Assembly (NCBI RefSeq): GCF_030644205.1
Contig: NZ_CP128647.1
Coordinates: 930,001 to 994,000, forward strand
Direction: 5' to 3'
From: Mogibacterium neglectum
GTDB lineage: Bacteria; Bacillota; Clostridia; Peptostreptococcales; Anaerovoracaceae
DNA length: 64,000 bases
Positions 16,877-25,370 of this stretch are shown in pieces. The notes beneath the pieces are model-generated. The model was not told where the DNA came from. It did not search any database and was given only the letters and a program-made list of their open reading frames with translations. Each line of letters begins with the position of its first letter. Positions within the stretch are counted from its first letter, which is position 1. Position numbers and translations under genes: made by a program.

Positions 16877-17896
16877 TTACTTAAAATCAGTCCATCCACG
16901 TGGAACAAATAAATCAGAGTAAAGCGAAATTGCATATCTGTCCGTCATACCTGAGACATAATCTTTTACTGCAGTTGCATTTCCGTCCTCTAAAGCAACT
17001 CCTCTGTATAGTTCAGGCATTTTATCAGGATGTTTAATAAAATAATCATAAAGTGCAGTAATAACTACTTCTACTTTATTCATATCTTCTTCACGTTTTA
17101 CGAGCTCACTACAATAAACATGTTCGAACATGTATTTTCGTAAATGAAGAAGTGCTTTATTAAAATCAGGACTTAAGCTAATCTTGTCTTTTCCATCACT
17201 AAATGTCACTAGATCGGCAATTAAATTGTTTATCCTCTCGCTGTGAGAATGTCCCAGAACATCAAGATCTTCAGGTGGAAGCACGTCAATCGTTATGACA
17301 TTACTCCTTATTGCATCATCAATATCATGGTTGATGTAGGCGATGCGATCACTTATCTTTACAATCTGGCCCTCAAGGGTTATAGGAACACCTTCGCCCC
17401 TATGGTTAAGGATACCGTCTCTAACTTCTTTTGTAAGGTTAAGACCAACTCTTTTGGACGTGCATTCAAGACGTTCTACAATTCTTAGACTCTGCTCATT
17501 ATGTCTAAATCCACCTTCGTGGATTCTGTTAAGAACATCCTCCCCATTATGACCAAATGGTGTATGTCCGAGATCATGCCCGAGTGCAATTGCCTCTGTC
17601 AGATTTTCATTATAATTAAGTGTTTTTGCAATTGTACGGGCAACTTGGGATACTTCAAGTGTGTGAGTCAATCTGGTTCTGTAATGGTCACCTTCTGGTG
17701 CAAGAAAAACTTGCGTTTTGTGCATCAGCCTACGGAAAGCTTTTGAGTGTATAATTCTGTCTCTATCACGCTGATAGTCCGTACGAAATCCACACTTTTC
17801 CTCATATTTATCACGACCCAAAGAATCTCTAGCCTTTGAAGCCCTCTCATCAAGAAATTCATATTCTCGACGCTCAAGATCCTCTCTTAATATCAT
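16877..17896 (-). CDS. dgt: Deoxyguanosinetriphosphate triphosphohydrolase-like protein
   Basis: A 339-residue HD-superfamily phosphohydrolase that splits dNTPs into nucleoside and triphosphate. RDRDRIIHSKAFRRLMHKTQVF, RLTHTLEVSQVAR and ALGHDLGHTPFGHNGE carry the metal-binding H...HD residues, and IAYINHDIDDAIRS supplies the last Asp. The ATG at 17896 touches the dut stop (TAGATG), giving tight coupling. dut and dgt side by side make a small dNTP-pool module placed just ahead of dnaG. Confidence 0.93.
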   Translation of the reverse strand: MILREDLERREYEFLDERASKARDSLGRDKYEEKCGFRTDYQRDRDRIIHSKAFRRLMHKTQVFLAPEGDHYRTRLTHTLEVSQVARTIAKTLNYNENLTEAIALGHDLGHTPFGHNGEDVLNRIHEGGFRHNEQSLRIVERLECTSKRVGLNLTKEVRDGILNHRGEGVPITLEGQIVKISDRIAYINHDIDDAIRSNVITIDVLPPEDLDVLGHSHSERINNLIADLVTFSDGKDKISLSPDFNKALLHLRKYMFEHVYCSELVKREEDMNKVEVVITALYDYFIKHPDKMPELYRGVALEDGNATAVKDYVSGMTDRYAISLYSDLFVPRGWTDFK

Positions 17897-18337
17897 CTAT
17901 CCCTTAACTCCTGTATGTCCAAAGCCACCTTCACCTCGATCTGTATCATCTAATTTGGAAACAATTATAGGTTCAACTCTCTCATAAGCTGCAATTACGA
18001 GCTGTGCTACACGATCACCATTACTAATTGTAAAAGACTCGTTTCCAAAATTAATCATCGGAATTTTAAGCTCACCACGATAATCTGAGTCGATTGTTCC
18101 GATACTATTAACTAGTCCAATTCCATGTTTGATTGCAAGTCCAGACCTTGCCCTAATCTGACCTTCATAACCTTCTGGAATTTGAACGAAAAGCCCCGTA
18201 GGAATAAGTCTTCTCTCCATCGGTGCCAAAGTGATTGGTTCATCAATGAATGCACGAAGGTCCAATCCTGATGCTCCATCAGTTGCGTATGTCGGTAAAA
18301 TGCCGCTTTCTGAGATGAATTTTAACTCCATTTGCAT
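17897..18337 (-). CDS. dut: dUTP diphosphatase
   Basis: Hydrolyses dUTP to dUMP and PPi, keeping uracil out of DNA and feeding thymidylate synthesis. At 146 residues it is a normal trimeric dUTPase. Motifs in order: SGLDLRA; RARSGLAIKHG; GTIDSDYRGELKIP; RVAQLVI; and the P-loop-like GGFGHTG near the C-terminus (written GEGGFGHTGVKG). AAAGG stands before the ATG, and the next gene starts at the stop codon. Confidence 0.97.
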   Translation of the reverse strand: MQMELKFISESGILPTYATDGASGLDLRAFIDEPITLAPMERRLIPTGLFVQIPEGYEGQIRARSGLAIKHGIGLVNSIGTIDSDYRGELKIPMINFGNESFTISNGDRVAQLVIAAYERVEPIIVSKLDDTDRGEGGFGHTGVKG

Positions 18338-18382
18338 ATATCCTTTCAGCTAATTAAAGGCAGAGCCTTGAATATTAACGAT

Positions 18383-19663
18383 TTAAATCTGTTTTGAACA
18401 GTTATGAAACTCGTTTTGATCATGACTGTACCGATAAATATTACCTGTAACATTTATTATATTGAAATTGTTATAGTCACAAATTTCTTTTTTTACATCA
18501 TTTATGTCGTCTAAGGTGATATCATCTATCATATTTAGAATTTCAGAAGGAGTAATGCACCTTCCGTAAGTGAGAAGATTTCTTGCGTTATTTATCATTA
18601 GATTCTGAACACTCTCTTGTCCAAATATAAAGCTTGATTTTAGCTGCTCCTTTGAGCTTTGGAATTCCTCAGTGCTGATGTCATTCCCTTTAAGTCTATC
18701 CAGCTCTTCTTTGATTGCCCCTAAAGCCTCATCTACCTTATCCTTGGCAACACCGGCACATATAACGAAAAGTCCTGTATGACTATAAAATCCAGTCATA
18801 GAGTATACAGAGTAAGCAAGCCCTTTCTTGACGCGAACATTCTGCATCAATCTCGAAGACATACCTCCTCCAAGAAGGTTGCAAAGTAGCATCATAGGAT
18901 ATCTTCTTGGGTCTTCCGCTGGAAAAAGCCTGATACCCATTGCAATATGGGCTTGCTCAATATCCTTAGTTACTTCAATATATCCACCGGCAGCAGTAGC
19001 AGAGACATTTTTATCGGTAGCGCATTCCCTATGTTCTTTGAGATTATAGAACTTTTCTTCAAAGTACTCGATTACCTCATTTCTATCAAACGAACCTGCA
19101 ATCGAAACTATAATTTCATCTCTCGTATAATGGTCAAAGTAATATTCATCTAGTTTATCGTGTGTAAATGATGAAACTGTATCTTTAGTTCCAAGAACAG
19201 GATGAGCCATTCCCATGCCATGGTACACATTGTCCTCGAGAATATCGAATGCAACATCATCAGGATCATCGGAATTCATATTAATCTCTTCAATAACTAC
19301 TCCCTTTTCCTTTTCAAGCTCATCCGCTGGGAAAGTAGGATTACAAATCATATCTGTAAGAACCTCAGCCGTCGCATAAAAATGCTCATCAAGGCACTTT
19401 ACATAGAAGCATGTACACTCTTTGCTAGTAAATGCATTCATCTGACCGCCAAGTTTATCTATCTCATTAACTATTTGAAAGTGATCCCTGTTCTTAGTTC
19501 CTTTAAATAGCATATGTTCAATAAAGTGTGAAATCCCCTGTTCATCATCATTTTCATTTACCGAACCATTATTGCACCATATACCTATCGATAAGGATCT
19601 CACTGAATCCATAGAATTTAAAACTAGTCTTATTCCTGAATCAAGCGTTATAACCTCTAGCAT
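18383..19663 (-). CDS. M16 family (pitrilysin-like) zinc peptidase
   Basis: A 426-residue single-copy M16 peptidase of the processing-peptidase type. The inverted zinc motif HFIEHMLFKG (HxxEH) sits at about residues 47-57, with the distal Glu in EKGVVIEEINMN. The C-terminal half has GGGMSSRLMQNVRVKKGLAYSVYS, the substrate-pocket Arg/Tyr signature. Bacterial members degrade peptides or trim exported proteins; no signal peptide is seen, so it is probably cytoplasmic. GGGGGATAT precedes the ATG. It stands between the unknown acidic protein and dut. Confidence 0.92.
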   Translation of the reverse strand: MLEVITLDSGIRLVLNSMDSVRSLSIGIWCNNGSVNENDDEQGISHFIEHMLFKGTKNRDHFQIVNEIDKLGGQMNAFTSKECTCFYVKCLDEHFYATAEVLTDMICNPTFPADELEKEKGVVIEEINMNSDDPDDVAFDILEDNVYHGMGMAHPVLGTKDTVSSFTHDKLDEYYFDHYTRDEIIVSIAGSFDRNEVIEYFEEKFYNLKEHRECATDKNVSATAAGGYIEVTKDIEQAHIAMGIRLFPAEDPRRYPMMLLCNLLGGGMSSRLMQNVRVKKGLAYSVYSMTGFYSHTGLFVICAGVAKDKVDEALGAIKEELDRLKGNDISTEEFQSSKEQLKSSFIFGQESVQNLMINNARNLLTYGRCITPSEILNMIDDITLDDINDVKKEICDYNNFNIINVTGNIYRYSHDQNEFHNCSKQI

Positions 19664-19672
19664 ATATCCCCC

Positions 19673-20194
19673 TTAGTTATATTCAGCTTCTATAATATCT
19701 GACAGCCTCATGGAGTACGAGTCTCCTTCATACTTATAAGCTTCATTAAAATTATAATTACAGATTTCTCCTGTATATCTAGATGCACTAAGATTATACC
19801 TGGCATCTCTCACGTTTAGTTCTTCACCGGTATCATTATCTACCACATGAGGTGTAGTAACGTACCATCGTCTAAAATCATATATAGCGTTAGCCAGAGA
19901 TGAATAATCTTCATCAGTCATATCTTCATTAAAATGTCCCATAATGCTGCGTTTTGCAGTATCGACAGTCACGTAAAGCTCTGCCAAATCATCAGGGATT
20001 GACTTATTCCACTCTTCAAAATACGAATCAAACATATCTACTAAAGATTCTATATCGAGCTTTTTTATTAGTTCTAGGATAAGCTGAGCGTCTATTATCT
20101 CATCGGCTTCTAGAAGTGCCGCCAGATTTTCGTAATACTCAAACTCCTCTGGCGCAACAATATCAAGGATTTGATAGAGTTCATCTTTATTCAT
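19673..20194 (-). CDS. Uncharacterised acidic protein
   Basis: Not recognised. It has 173 residues, is very acidic and helical in its first half (AALLEADEIIDAQLILELIKKLDIESLVDMFDSYF, about 24-58 in parts), and has an aromatic-rich second half (SLANAIYDFRRWYVTT; LSASRYTGEICNYNFNEAYKY). There is no signal peptide, membrane helix, cysteine cluster or nucleotide-binding motif. It has a good RBS (AAAGGTGA) and normal codon use, so I believe it is real. It is the first gene of the operon leading to the M16 peptidase, dut, dgt, dnaG and rpoD, 9 bases from the peptidase gene. Its promoter shares a perfect inverted repeat with the divergent pepF. Confidence 0.7.
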   Translation of the reverse strand: MNKDELYQILDIVAPEEFEYYENLAALLEADEIIDAQLILELIKKLDIESLVDMFDSYFEEWNKSIPDDLAELYVTVDTAKRSIMGHFNEDMTDEDYSSLANAIYDFRRWYVTTPHVVDNDTGEELNVRDARYNLSASRYTGEICNYNFNEAYKYEGDSYSMRLSDIIEAEYN

Positions 20195-20214
20195 TAATTC
20201 ACCTTTAAATCAAT

Positions 20215-20250
20215 TTATGCTATAATAATACATTGTCAATTATAGCATAA
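20215..20250. promoter_or_regulatory. Perfect inverted repeat with TATAAT on both strands
   Basis: TTATGCTATAAT (20215-20226) and ATTATAGCATAA (20239-20250) are exact reverse complements, 12 bases apart, in the 68-base gap between divergent genes. Each arm contains TATAAT, read rightward for pepF and leftward for the acidic protein. It may be paired -10 boxes of overlapping divergent promoters, a repressor operator, or a leader hairpin. Convincing -35 boxes were not found for either -10. TTGACA on the minus strand at 20233-20238 is a possible -35 but has no good partner. Confidence 0.5.
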
Positions 20251-20262
20251 GGAGCTAGTTAA

Positions 20263-22065
20263 ATGAATAAATACGAGTTAAAAAAACGTTCCGAGATAGC
20301 GGACAAGGATAAATGGAATTTAGAGGCGATGTATCCAGATGAAGCCAAATGGGAAGAGGATTTGTCCACTGCACTTAAGGAGAGTGAAGAGTTTGCTTCG
20401 CTTAAAGGTCAGCTTACAGATTCAGCTAAAAATCTTCTTAATGCACTACGCTTATACGCTGATACGATGCGCAAAGCTGAGAATGCTTTTGTGTATTCAA
20501 GAATGCGTCATGATGAAGATAATACGAATACAAAATATACAGATATGAACAACAAGTCACTCTCTACACTCGCTCAAATTTCAGCTAATGTCTCATTCTT
20601 TACACCAGAGCTACTGGAAGCTGATAAAGATGCAATAAAAGGATTTATCCAAGAATTACCTGCTTTAAATGAATTTTCGTTCATGCTCGATTCAATCATG
20701 CTTAGTAAGCCTCACGTTCTCTCTTCTGATGAAGAACGTATCATTGCTCAGCTTAATGAATCTGCCAGCGCTCCAGACGAAATATTTACCATGTTTAACG
20801 ATGCGGATCTTTCTTTCGGCAAAGTTACTAATGAAGACGGGATAGAGCTGGAGCTCACTCATGGCAATTATATCCAGTTCATGGAGTCGGAAAATCGCGA
20901 GGTAAGAAAGAATGCTTTTGAAGCAATGTACCGAAGATATAAGGAGTTTAACAACTCAATTTCTGTAATGTACAACTACAATGTAAAGCATGACACAATC
21001 ATGTCCAAACTTCGTAGATACAAATCCACACTCGATAGTGAGTTGTCTGGTGAACGCATTCCACTTTCAGTTTATGACAATCTTATAAATGCTGTACATA
21101 AGAACCTATCATCAATGCATAAGTATATGGAGATTAGAAAGCGTGCTCTTGGACTTGATGAACTTAAAATGTATGACGTTTACCGCCCTATCGTAAAACC
21201 AAAAGGATTAGAATGTAGCTATGAAGAGGCTGTTGATATCGCCTGCAAAGCATTAGCTCCTTTAGGCGATGAATATGTTCAAACTTTACGAAAGGGACTA
21301 TCTGAAGATAGATGGGTTGATATATACGAAAATAAAGGTAAAACATCTGGAGCATATAGCTTTGGTTCCTACGATAGCAACCCTTATATTTTGATGAATT
21401 TTAGTGGTGAACTGCGTGACGTGTTTACACTCGTCCACGAAGCCGGTCATTCAATGCATTCTTACTATACTAGACGCACACAGCCATTTATTTACGGAGG
21501 ACACTCTATATTTACTGCAGAGGTTGCTAGCACTGTTAATGAAACCCTATTGATTCATCACCTTCTCAACAATGCAGAATCACACGATATGAAAAAATAT
21601 CTAATAAATTTCTACATTGATGAGTTTAAATCGACCCTATTTAGGCAGACAATGTTTGCTGAATTTGAAAAAATTGCCCACGAAACTGTCGAAAATGGCG
21701 GTTCGCTCACCGCGCAGCTTTTAAACGAGGAATACGATAAGCTAAACACAGTTTATCATGGAACAGCAATTGAACATGATGATTTTATCCAGTATGAATG
21801 GTCTAGAATTCCTCACTTCTACCGTGCTTACTACGTATATCAGTATGCTACGGGATACTCTGCTGCAAATGCTATTGCAAATAGAATATTAATCGGCGGA
21901 GAAGCTGAACGAAATGATTATTTAAAATTCCTAGCTACCGGAGAATCTGACTATCCAATAGAATTACTTAAAATCGCTGGAGTAGATATGAGCACAGAAC
22001 AGCCAGTTCTCTCAGCACTATCTATTTTTGGCAATCTAGTCGATGAACTAGATCAGATGATATAA
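20263..22065 (+). CDS. pepF: Oligoendopeptidase F (M3 family)
   Basis: A cytoplasmic zinc peptidase of 600 residues that cuts oligopeptides of roughly 7-17 residues. The catalytic motif is LVHEAGHSMHSYYTR (HExxH) in the C-terminal third, followed by the EVASTVNETLL glutamate and YVYQYATGYSAANAIA, which fits PepF precisely. The N-terminal 200 residues carry the family's helical lid. The ATG follows AAGGAG by 9 bases. It is the first gene of the plus-strand set pepF-nadK-rluA. The inverted repeat at 20215-20250 lies directly before its RBS. Confidence 0.96.
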   Translation: MNKYELKKRSEIADKDKWNLEAMYPDEAKWEEDLSTALKESEEFASLKGQLTDSAKNLLNALRLYADTMRKAENAFVYSRMRHDEDNTNTKYTDMNNKSLSTLAQISANVSFFTPELLEADKDAIKGFIQELPALNEFSFMLDSIMLSKPHVLSSDEERIIAQLNESASAPDEIFTMFNDADLSFGKVTNEDGIELELTHGNYIQFMESENREVRKNAFEAMYRRYKEFNNSISVMYNYNVKHDTIMSKLRRYKSTLDSELSGERIPLSVYDNLINAVHKNLSSMHKYMEIRKRALGLDELKMYDVYRPIVKPKGLECSYEEAVDIACKALAPLGDEYVQTLRKGLSEDRWVDIYENKGKTSGAYSFGSYDSNPYILMNFSGELRDVFTLVHEAGHSMHSYYTRRTQPFIYGGHSIFTAEVASTVNETLLIHHLLNNAESHDMKKYLINFYIDEFKSTLFRQTMFAEFEKIAHETVENGGSLTAQLLNEEYDKLNTVYHGTAIEHDDFIQYEWSRIPHFYRAYYVYQYATGYSAANAIANRILIGGEAERNDYLKFLATGESDYPIELLKIAGVDMSTEQPVLSALSIFGNLVDELDQMI

Positions 22066-22089
22066 TGTATTTATACATGAGGAAATACT

Positions 22090-22896
22090 ATGAAACCAAC
22101 CAAAGTATTCATCTATAGCAACGATACGGGCCTGTCAAAGGATACAGCAAGTGCATTAGTTAGCGTTTTGAACGGCAGAGGATTCGAGATTGTTAACACT
22201 TACGATGAAGACGTTGATTTAATAGCATGCATCGGAGGAGATGGCACTTTTCTAAACTGTGTACACGAATGCAGACTTCCACAGACACCCATAATTGGAA
22301 TAAACACAGGACATCTGGGGTTCTTCCAAGAACTAATTCCTTCCGAGCTAGAAATGTTCGTTAATCATTATAATGATGGGAATTATACAGTTGAAAGAAT
22401 CCATCCAATACGTGCCCTCATCACAGACCGCGATGGCATTCATGAGATAACGGGAATTAACGAAATACTCGTTATGGGGATGTATACAAAACTGGCTCAT
22501 CTTTCGATAATTATGGACGATACTCCAATTCAAGAGTTTATCGGCGATGGAATTCTCGTATCTACACCTGTCGGTTCTACTGCATATAACTACTCGCTCG
22601 GAGGATCTCTCGTTGCGCCCGAGTTAGATGCTCTACAGCTAACTCCGATGGCACCTATGAACACTAGCGCTTATAGATGCTTTAGGTCGAGTATTCTCTA
22701 CCCTGCGTCAAAAAAAGTTAGACTAGTAACTCGTAAGAGCACCGTTGGAGACAAGCTTTTATTGGCATACGATGGACTTACTCGGGAATTTATCAATGTA
22801 TCTAAAATTGACGTAATGCAGGCAGAAGACGAAATTCACCTTTTAAGACTGCCTGGTTACGATTACTGGAACAAGCTTACTAACAAGCTTTTATAG
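22090..22896 (+). CDS. nadK: NAD kinase
   Basis: Phosphorylates NAD to NADP; 268 residues. The signature GGDGTFLNCVHE at about residues 53-64, NTGHLGFFQEL, and the second conserved region GDGILVSTPVGSTAYNYSLGG are all intact. The start has GAGG upstream, 24 bases after pepF, and the gene is followed after 18 bases by the pseudouridine synthase. It is on the short side of the family but complete. Confidence 0.95.
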   Translation: MKPTKVFIYSNDTGLSKDTASALVSVLNGRGFEIVNTYDEDVDLIACIGGDGTFLNCVHECRLPQTPIIGINTGHLGFFQELIPSELEMFVNHYNDGNYTVERIHPIRALITDRDGIHEITGINEILVMGMYTKLAHLSIIMDDTPIQEFIGDGILVSTPVGSTAYNYSLGGSLVAPELDALQLTPMAPMNTSAYRCFRSSILYPASKKVRLVTRKSTVGDKLLLAYDGLTREFINVSKIDVMQAEDEIHLLRLPGYDYWNKLTNKLL

Positions 22897-22914
22897 AATA
22901 AATTTGAGGAATTA

Positions 22915-23808
22915 ATGGGAAAATATAATCATACAGTTACTGATTCAGATATCGGTTTGAGCATCAATCAGATTATAAAAGCAAATTTTAAATTCTCATC
23001 ACGGTTTAAGACTAAGATGAAATTCCAGAAACTTGTAGATCTTAACGGCACGCCTACTCCTGGATTTATTATACCAGAAGTAGGCGATGAGATATCAATA
23101 AGACTTCCAGAAGAAACTAGCAATTTTCCAGCTGAAGATATTCCTATAGATGTGCTATATGAAGATGATGATCTTATGTTTATAAATAAGCAGCCAGGAT
23201 TAATAGTTCATCCAACCAAAGGCCATCCCTTTCACACTATTGCCAATGGTCTTATGAAATATATGTTGAATAATGGACAAAAATACAAGATTCGTTTCGC
23301 TAATAGAATCGATATGGACACTTCTGGAATAGTAATCGTTGCAAAGAACGCAAATTCACAAAATGATATTTCTCTGCAGATGCGTGAAAATTTAGTACAC
23401 AAGCAGTATATGGCTATAGTAAATGGAGTTATCAGAGATGATGAATTTACAATAGATAAACCTATCGGAAGACCTAACGAGGAGTCAATTCAGAGAAAAG
23501 TGCTTTCCGAAGGCGGTAAAGATGCAATAACAGATGTTAAAGTCCTCGAGAGATTTTATAACAACACTTTAGTTGAAGTAACATTACATACTGGCAGAAC
23601 GCATCAAATAAGAGTTCATCTCACTCATATAGGTCATCCAATTACTGGTGATCATCTATACGAGGGCGACGCTCCAGCACTAATTGATAGACAGGCTTTG
23701 CATGCTGCAAAAATGATTGTAAATCATCCTATGACAGGAGAGAAACTTGAGATTGAAGCTCCACTACCAAACGATATGAAAAAATGCCTAGCCATTCTAC
23801 GCAAGTAG
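22915..23808 (+). CDS. RluA family pseudouridine synthase
   Basis: A 297-residue enzyme that isomerises uridine to pseudouridine in rRNA or tRNA. The catalytic motif reads ANRIDMDTSGIVIVAKN where the family usually has HRLDxxTSG: the essential Asp is kept while His-Arg-Leu has become Asn-Arg-Ile. The substrate-binding GRTHQIRVHLTHIGHPI is canonical. An S4-like N-terminal domain (SINQIIKANFKF...LVDLNG) precedes the catalytic domain. The target cannot be told from sequence (RluD- or YtzG/YlyB-like). The stop codon lies within the downstream terminator hairpin. Confidence 0.9.
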   Translation: MGKYNHTVTDSDIGLSINQIIKANFKFSSRFKTKMKFQKLVDLNGTPTPGFIIPEVGDEISIRLPEETSNFPAEDIPIDVLYEDDDLMFINKQPGLIVHPTKGHPFHTIANGLMKYMLNNGQKYKIRFANRIDMDTSGIVIVAKNANSQNDISLQMRENLVHKQYMAIVNGVIRDDEFTIDKPIGRPNEESIQRKVLSEGGKDAITDVKVLERFYNNTLVEVTLHTGRTHQIRVHLTHIGHPITGDHLYEGDAPALIDRQALHAAKMIVNHPMTGEKLEIEAPLPNDMKKCLAILRK

Positions 23809-23820
23809 AATGCTAGGCAT
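23784..23820. terminator. Bidirectional terminator between rluA-like and rpe
   Basis: ATGCCTAGC-C-ATTCTAC, loop GCAA, GTAGAAT-GCTAGGCAT forms a 16-bp stem with a single bulged C. The pseudouridine-synthase stop codon (23806-23808) is inside the hairpin. Convergent rpe ends at 23862. The T-rich tail is poor on both sides, so strength is uncertain. Confidence 0.6.
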
Positions 23821-23861
23821 CAGCTTCAATTTGAAGTTTTAGCATAATTTCTCTATAAATT

Positions 23862-24515
23862 TTATGCATCAACCTGTTTGATTTTCATTATAGCTTCAGC
23901 TCTGTCTTCATGTTTGAAAACTGCAGAACCAGCCACAAGAATATCTGCTCCATTTGAAGTAAGAAGTTTTGCATTCTCATCAGAAACACCACCATCAACC
24001 TCAATTTCGAAGCCATACCCTTTTGTATTTCTCAGCTTGTTCAGTTCTGCAATTTTATCGGCAGTTTCAGGAATGAATTTCTGTCCACCAAAACCTGGAT
24101 TCACAGACATCACGAGGACCATATCGACAAATGGAAGTACAGCCTCAAGACAAGATACCGGCGTACCTGGATTTATCGATACCCCTGCTTTTACCCCCTG
24201 TTCCTTAATGTGTGATACTGTCCTACAAATATGAGGGCATGCCTCATAATGAACAGTAATATATTCTGTATTCTCTGTCACAAAATCTTCAAGATATTGG
24301 TCTGGATTCTCAATCATCAAGTGAACATCATATGGAACAGTAGCATAAGCATTAAGACTTTTCATAACCGCACTTCCAAAGCTGATGTTGGGTACGAATG
24401 CCCCATCCATAACATCAACGTGTATATAGTCACATCCACCGTTACAAATATCAACGACTTCTGAACCTAGCTTTGCAAAATCTGCTGCCAAAATCGAAGG
24501 TGCTATCTTTGCCAT
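23862..24515 (-). CDS. rpe: Ribulose-phosphate 3-epimerase
   Basis: Interconverts ribulose-5-phosphate and xylulose-5-phosphate in the pentose phosphate pathway; 217 residues, TIM barrel. Motifs: APSILAADFAKLGSEV, YIHVDVMDGAFVPNISFG (metal His/Asp), VHLMIENPD, VLVMSVNPGFGGQKFI, and EVDGGVSDENA (catalytic Asp). The gene starts inside the end of rsgA (13-base overlap), using GAGGT within rsgA as RBS. This rsgA-rpe coupling is common in Firmicutes. It is last in the priA-to-rpe operon. Confidence 0.97.
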   Translation of the reverse strand: MAKIAPSILAADFAKLGSEVVDICNGGCDYIHVDVMDGAFVPNISFGSAVMKSLNAYATVPYDVHLMIENPDQYLEDFVTENTEYITVHYEACPHICRTVSHIKEQGVKAGVSINPGTPVSCLEAVLPFVDMVLVMSVNPGFGGQKFIPETADKIAELNKLRNTKGYGFEIEVDGGVSDENAKLLTSNGADILVAGSAVFKHEDRAEAIMKIKQVDA

Positions 24516-25369
24516 TTTTTTACCTCTTCCAAAATCGCAAGATACGATTCATATCTACTTTTGCTAATTTGTCCTTCAGCCAAAGCCTTTTTTACTGCAC
24601 ACCCAGGCTCATCGACATGAATGCAATCAAGATATTTGCAATATCCTTTATATCCTGATACTTCAGGAAAATAATGCTTCACATTATACTTGTCAAGCTT
24701 AGGAAAATCCAACGATGTGAAGCCAGGTGTATCATAAAAATGAGTATCCTTGTCTATGCTAAAAATCTCTACATGCCTCGTTGTATGTCGACCTCTAGAG
24801 GTCTTACTACTAATATCTCCTGTTTCAATATCGCTTCTACCTGTAAGATGATTCATAATTGTTGATTTGCCAACACCAGATGGCCCTGCAAGGGCGACAT
24901 TATATCCCTTTATTAGATTATATAACTCATCGATACCATCACTATTTTTACCATTGACAGTAACCACCGGAAAGGGCTTTTTATAAGTAGAAACTAGTTC
25001 TTGTAAATCGCTCTCTGATACAAGATCAGGCTTCGTAATACATATAATGACGTCAATATTGTTATATAGCGTAGCAGCTGTAAATTTATCGATAATAATT
25101 CTATTGGGATTTGGTGATGCCGCTGCAAATACAACTACTAGTTTATCGAGGTTAGAAACAGGTGGGCGCGAAAGAAAGTTCTTCCTTTCACGCACCTTTG
25201 TTATGATACAGTCGCCATCTTCATGTCTTAGGTCAAACTCAACGACATCACCTACATAAATAATAGATTTACCTCTTTTGAGGTTTTTACGAGCATTGCC
25301 CATGTAAACATGTGTTCCATCATCTACATAGTAGAAACCGCCAATTCCTTTAACGACTCTTCCTAGCAT
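24503..25369 (-). CDS. rsgA: Ribosome small subunit-dependent GTPase A
   Basis: A circularly permuted GTPase that checks late 30S maturation. An N-terminal OB-fold is followed by G4-like CITKPDL, G1 GPSGVGKSTIMNHL, G2 TSRGRHTTRHVE and G3 DTPGFTSLDF, and then the zinc region CKYLDCIHVDEPGC. The chosen ATG at 25369 directly follows the prkC stop, with AAGG 7 bases upstream; an in-frame GTG at 25387 inside prkC would add six residues. Length about 288, normal. The prpC-prkC-rsgA-rpe order is the Bacillus/Clostridia standard. Confidence 0.96.
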   Translation of the reverse strand: MLGRVVKGIGGFYYVDDGTHVYMGNARKNLKRGKSIIYVGDVVEFDLRHEDGDCIITKVRERKNFLSRPPVSNLDKLVVVFAAASPNPNRIIIDKFTAATLYNNIDVIICITKPDLVSESDLQELVSTYKKPFPVVTVNGKNSDGIDELYNLIKGYNVALAGPSGVGKSTIMNHLTGRSDIETGDISSKTSRGRHTTRHVEIFSIDKDTHFYDTPGFTSLDFPKLDKYNVKHYFPEVSGYKGYCKYLDCIHVDEPGCAVKKALAEGQISKSRYESYLAILEEVKKWQR

Positions 25370-25370
25370 A

